Below are positions 63,003-64,000 of a stretch of 64,000 nucleotides of DNA, in pieces; positions within the stretch are counted from its first letter, which is position 1, and each line of letters starts with the position of its first letter. Origin of the DNA: Nemertoderma westbladi (taxonomy: Eukaryota > Xenacoelomorpha > Nemertodermatida > Nemertodermatidae). A program made the position numbers and the translations under genes. The stretch is taken from NCBI GenBank assembly GCA_032718475.1, contig JAUCBJ010007290.1, forward strand, positions 124,001-188,000, given 5' to 3'. Below the pieces are notes generated by a model, which was not told the DNA's origin, did not search any database, and saw nothing but the letters and a program-made list of their open reading frames with translations.

Positions 63003-64000
63003 TTTCTGGAAGCCATACCGGTAGAAGACCGAGGAGCGAAAGACCTAGACTTAATAAAGGACAAGCTTCCTGAAACCAAGACGCTAGGCTTGAAGTGGGA
63101 CACTGAAAGAGACATCCTGTTTTTTCAGTTAAAACTCGAGATAATCCAGTCCGGACCAAACGGATTTGTTTAAGTATCCTGAGCACTTATTTCGACCCAT
63201 TGGGATTTATTAGCCCAGTTATATTGATTGCTCGGAGTTTAGTACAACAGATGTGGCTTGAAAACCACTCATGGGACGATCCGCTTAAGGGAGAACTGTT
63301 GAAGAAATGGGAAGATTCTCTACCTGCCATCGAGAACTTTATAATTTCCCGTGCATATTTTGGACATGTTCTTCCGACGTATTCCTATCAACTCCATGTG
63401 TTTGGAGACGCCAGCGACATGGGAATAGGTATAGTTGCATATCTGCGAGTCGAAACTCCGGATGGGATCAAAGTTGCCTTGGTTACCTCTAAGGCATTGA
63501 TTAACAACAAGTTAAAGGTTCCTCGAGCGGAGTTAAAGGCGGCTTTATACGCTACAGCCATCGGCCGGAACGTAACGGAACAAATCGACTATCCACTGGA
63601 GAAAACGGTTTATTGGACCGACGCTTTACTCGTGTTGGAGTATCTAACCAATGAAGTCTGTCAGTTCAGCGTTTTTGTTACTATCAGGGTAGCTATTATT
63701 CTTAGTCGCACAAAGATAGATCAATGGAGACATTGCCCTGGTACGATTAATCCAGCCGATATCGCCTCCAGGGGAGCAACTCCACAGGAACTGATAGATA
63801 CTCCAGATTGGTTGGGTGGACCCGACTTCCTGAGCAAGGAAGAGGATGAATGGCCTCCTCACCTTACTACGGCTGAAATTAGACAAGCCAAGGGAGCGGA
63901 GACAGTTAAACCTAAAACCCGGGCGAGTAAATCGAAGTTATTTAAACCGACTATCGATCTATCTGTATTACATACTTCCGGGAATGATGCTTCGGATCTA
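63003..64000 (+). pseudogene. continuation of element G pol: RT end and RNase H
   Basis: After the stop the same frame continues for 56 codons (DKLPETKTLGLKWD) to a TAA at 63171. From about 63,170 the neighbouring frame carries pol: TYFDPLGFISPV, RNase H with HVFGDASDMG, KVPRAELKAAL, VYWTDALLVL and the BEL signature INPADIASRG, open to the window end. Thus one nonsense mutation and one 1-base shift separate RT from RNase H. Confidence 0.88.

Larger units (their letters stand above)
54264..64000 (+). mobile_element. Element G: BEL/Pao element with long leader and long Gag (runs off the window)
   Basis: 5' LTR (54264-55510), 2.2-kb leader, then a 1755-codon gag-protease-RT frame and a shifted continuation through RNase H to the window end. 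LTR termini and the first 1.3 kb of leader match element A. A stop at 63000 and a frameshift near 63,160 make this copy defective. The 3' LTR and any downstream ORF lie outside. Confidence 0.93.

Overview
The window looks like repeat-rich intergenic DNA of an animal, probably an invertebrate. The animal call rests on one host-type gene, a DNA ligase III with a PARP-type zinc finger at its N-terminus and a BRCT-like C-terminus, set among BEL/Pao, Gypsy and APE-type non-LTR retrotransposons and very long minisatellites. The phylum cannot be fixed from the sequence. Intergenic DNA is rich in ACCGGT and AGGCCT palindromes. No tRNA, rRNA or CRISPR was seen.

Layout. 119-1600 is a 16-bp minisatellite, split from its remainder (7444-7560) by element A (1601-7443). 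Element A is an LTR retrotransposon with 1166-bp LTRs and a 5-bp target duplication; its only gene (4142-6199) encodes a zinc-knuckle protein. 7955-8526 holds a non-LTR relic and a 15-bp minisatellite. 9198-13798 is a 4.6-kb array of 32/34-bp units that abuts a broken Gypsy element B on the minus strand (13799-18073). 18463 to about 26613 is a 5'-truncated BEL element C with gag/protease, RT/RNase H and integrase, followed by a second downstream ORF with zinc knuckles. 26896-31033 is a 4.1-kb array of 11- and 13-bp units. 31250-34246 (minus) is the DNA ligase III gene in one open frame. 36250-40038 (minus) is a long non-LTR element D with an intact 1105-aa ORF. 40039-52454 is a shattered BEL-type relic E with integrase remnants and pieces of the same zinc-knuckle ORF, carrying two younger insertions: a non-LTR fragment (44080-44575) and a complete but internally deleted BEL element F (45616-49974). 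52512-54263 is another non-LTR copy, broken by BEL element G (54264 to beyond the window end), whose LTR and 1.3-kb leader match those of element A.

How the parts fit. A, E and G form one group: A shares LTR termini and a distinctive leader with G, and shares its ORF and 3' end with E. The simplest reading is a BEL lineage carrying a second ORF after pol. A would then be a deletion derivative that lost gag-pol and the start of the second ORF but kept the LTRs, the leader and most of the zinc-knuckle ORF, and would need proteins from a G-like element to move. C is a more distant BEL element with a similarly placed, similarly built downstream ORF, so the gene layout may be old. F shows another route to non-autonomy: RT is deleted, while part of gag and the integrase stay in one frame separated by a single stop.

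Limits: similarities, boundaries and clade names were judged by eye from motifs and direct comparison inside the window. No database search was run.
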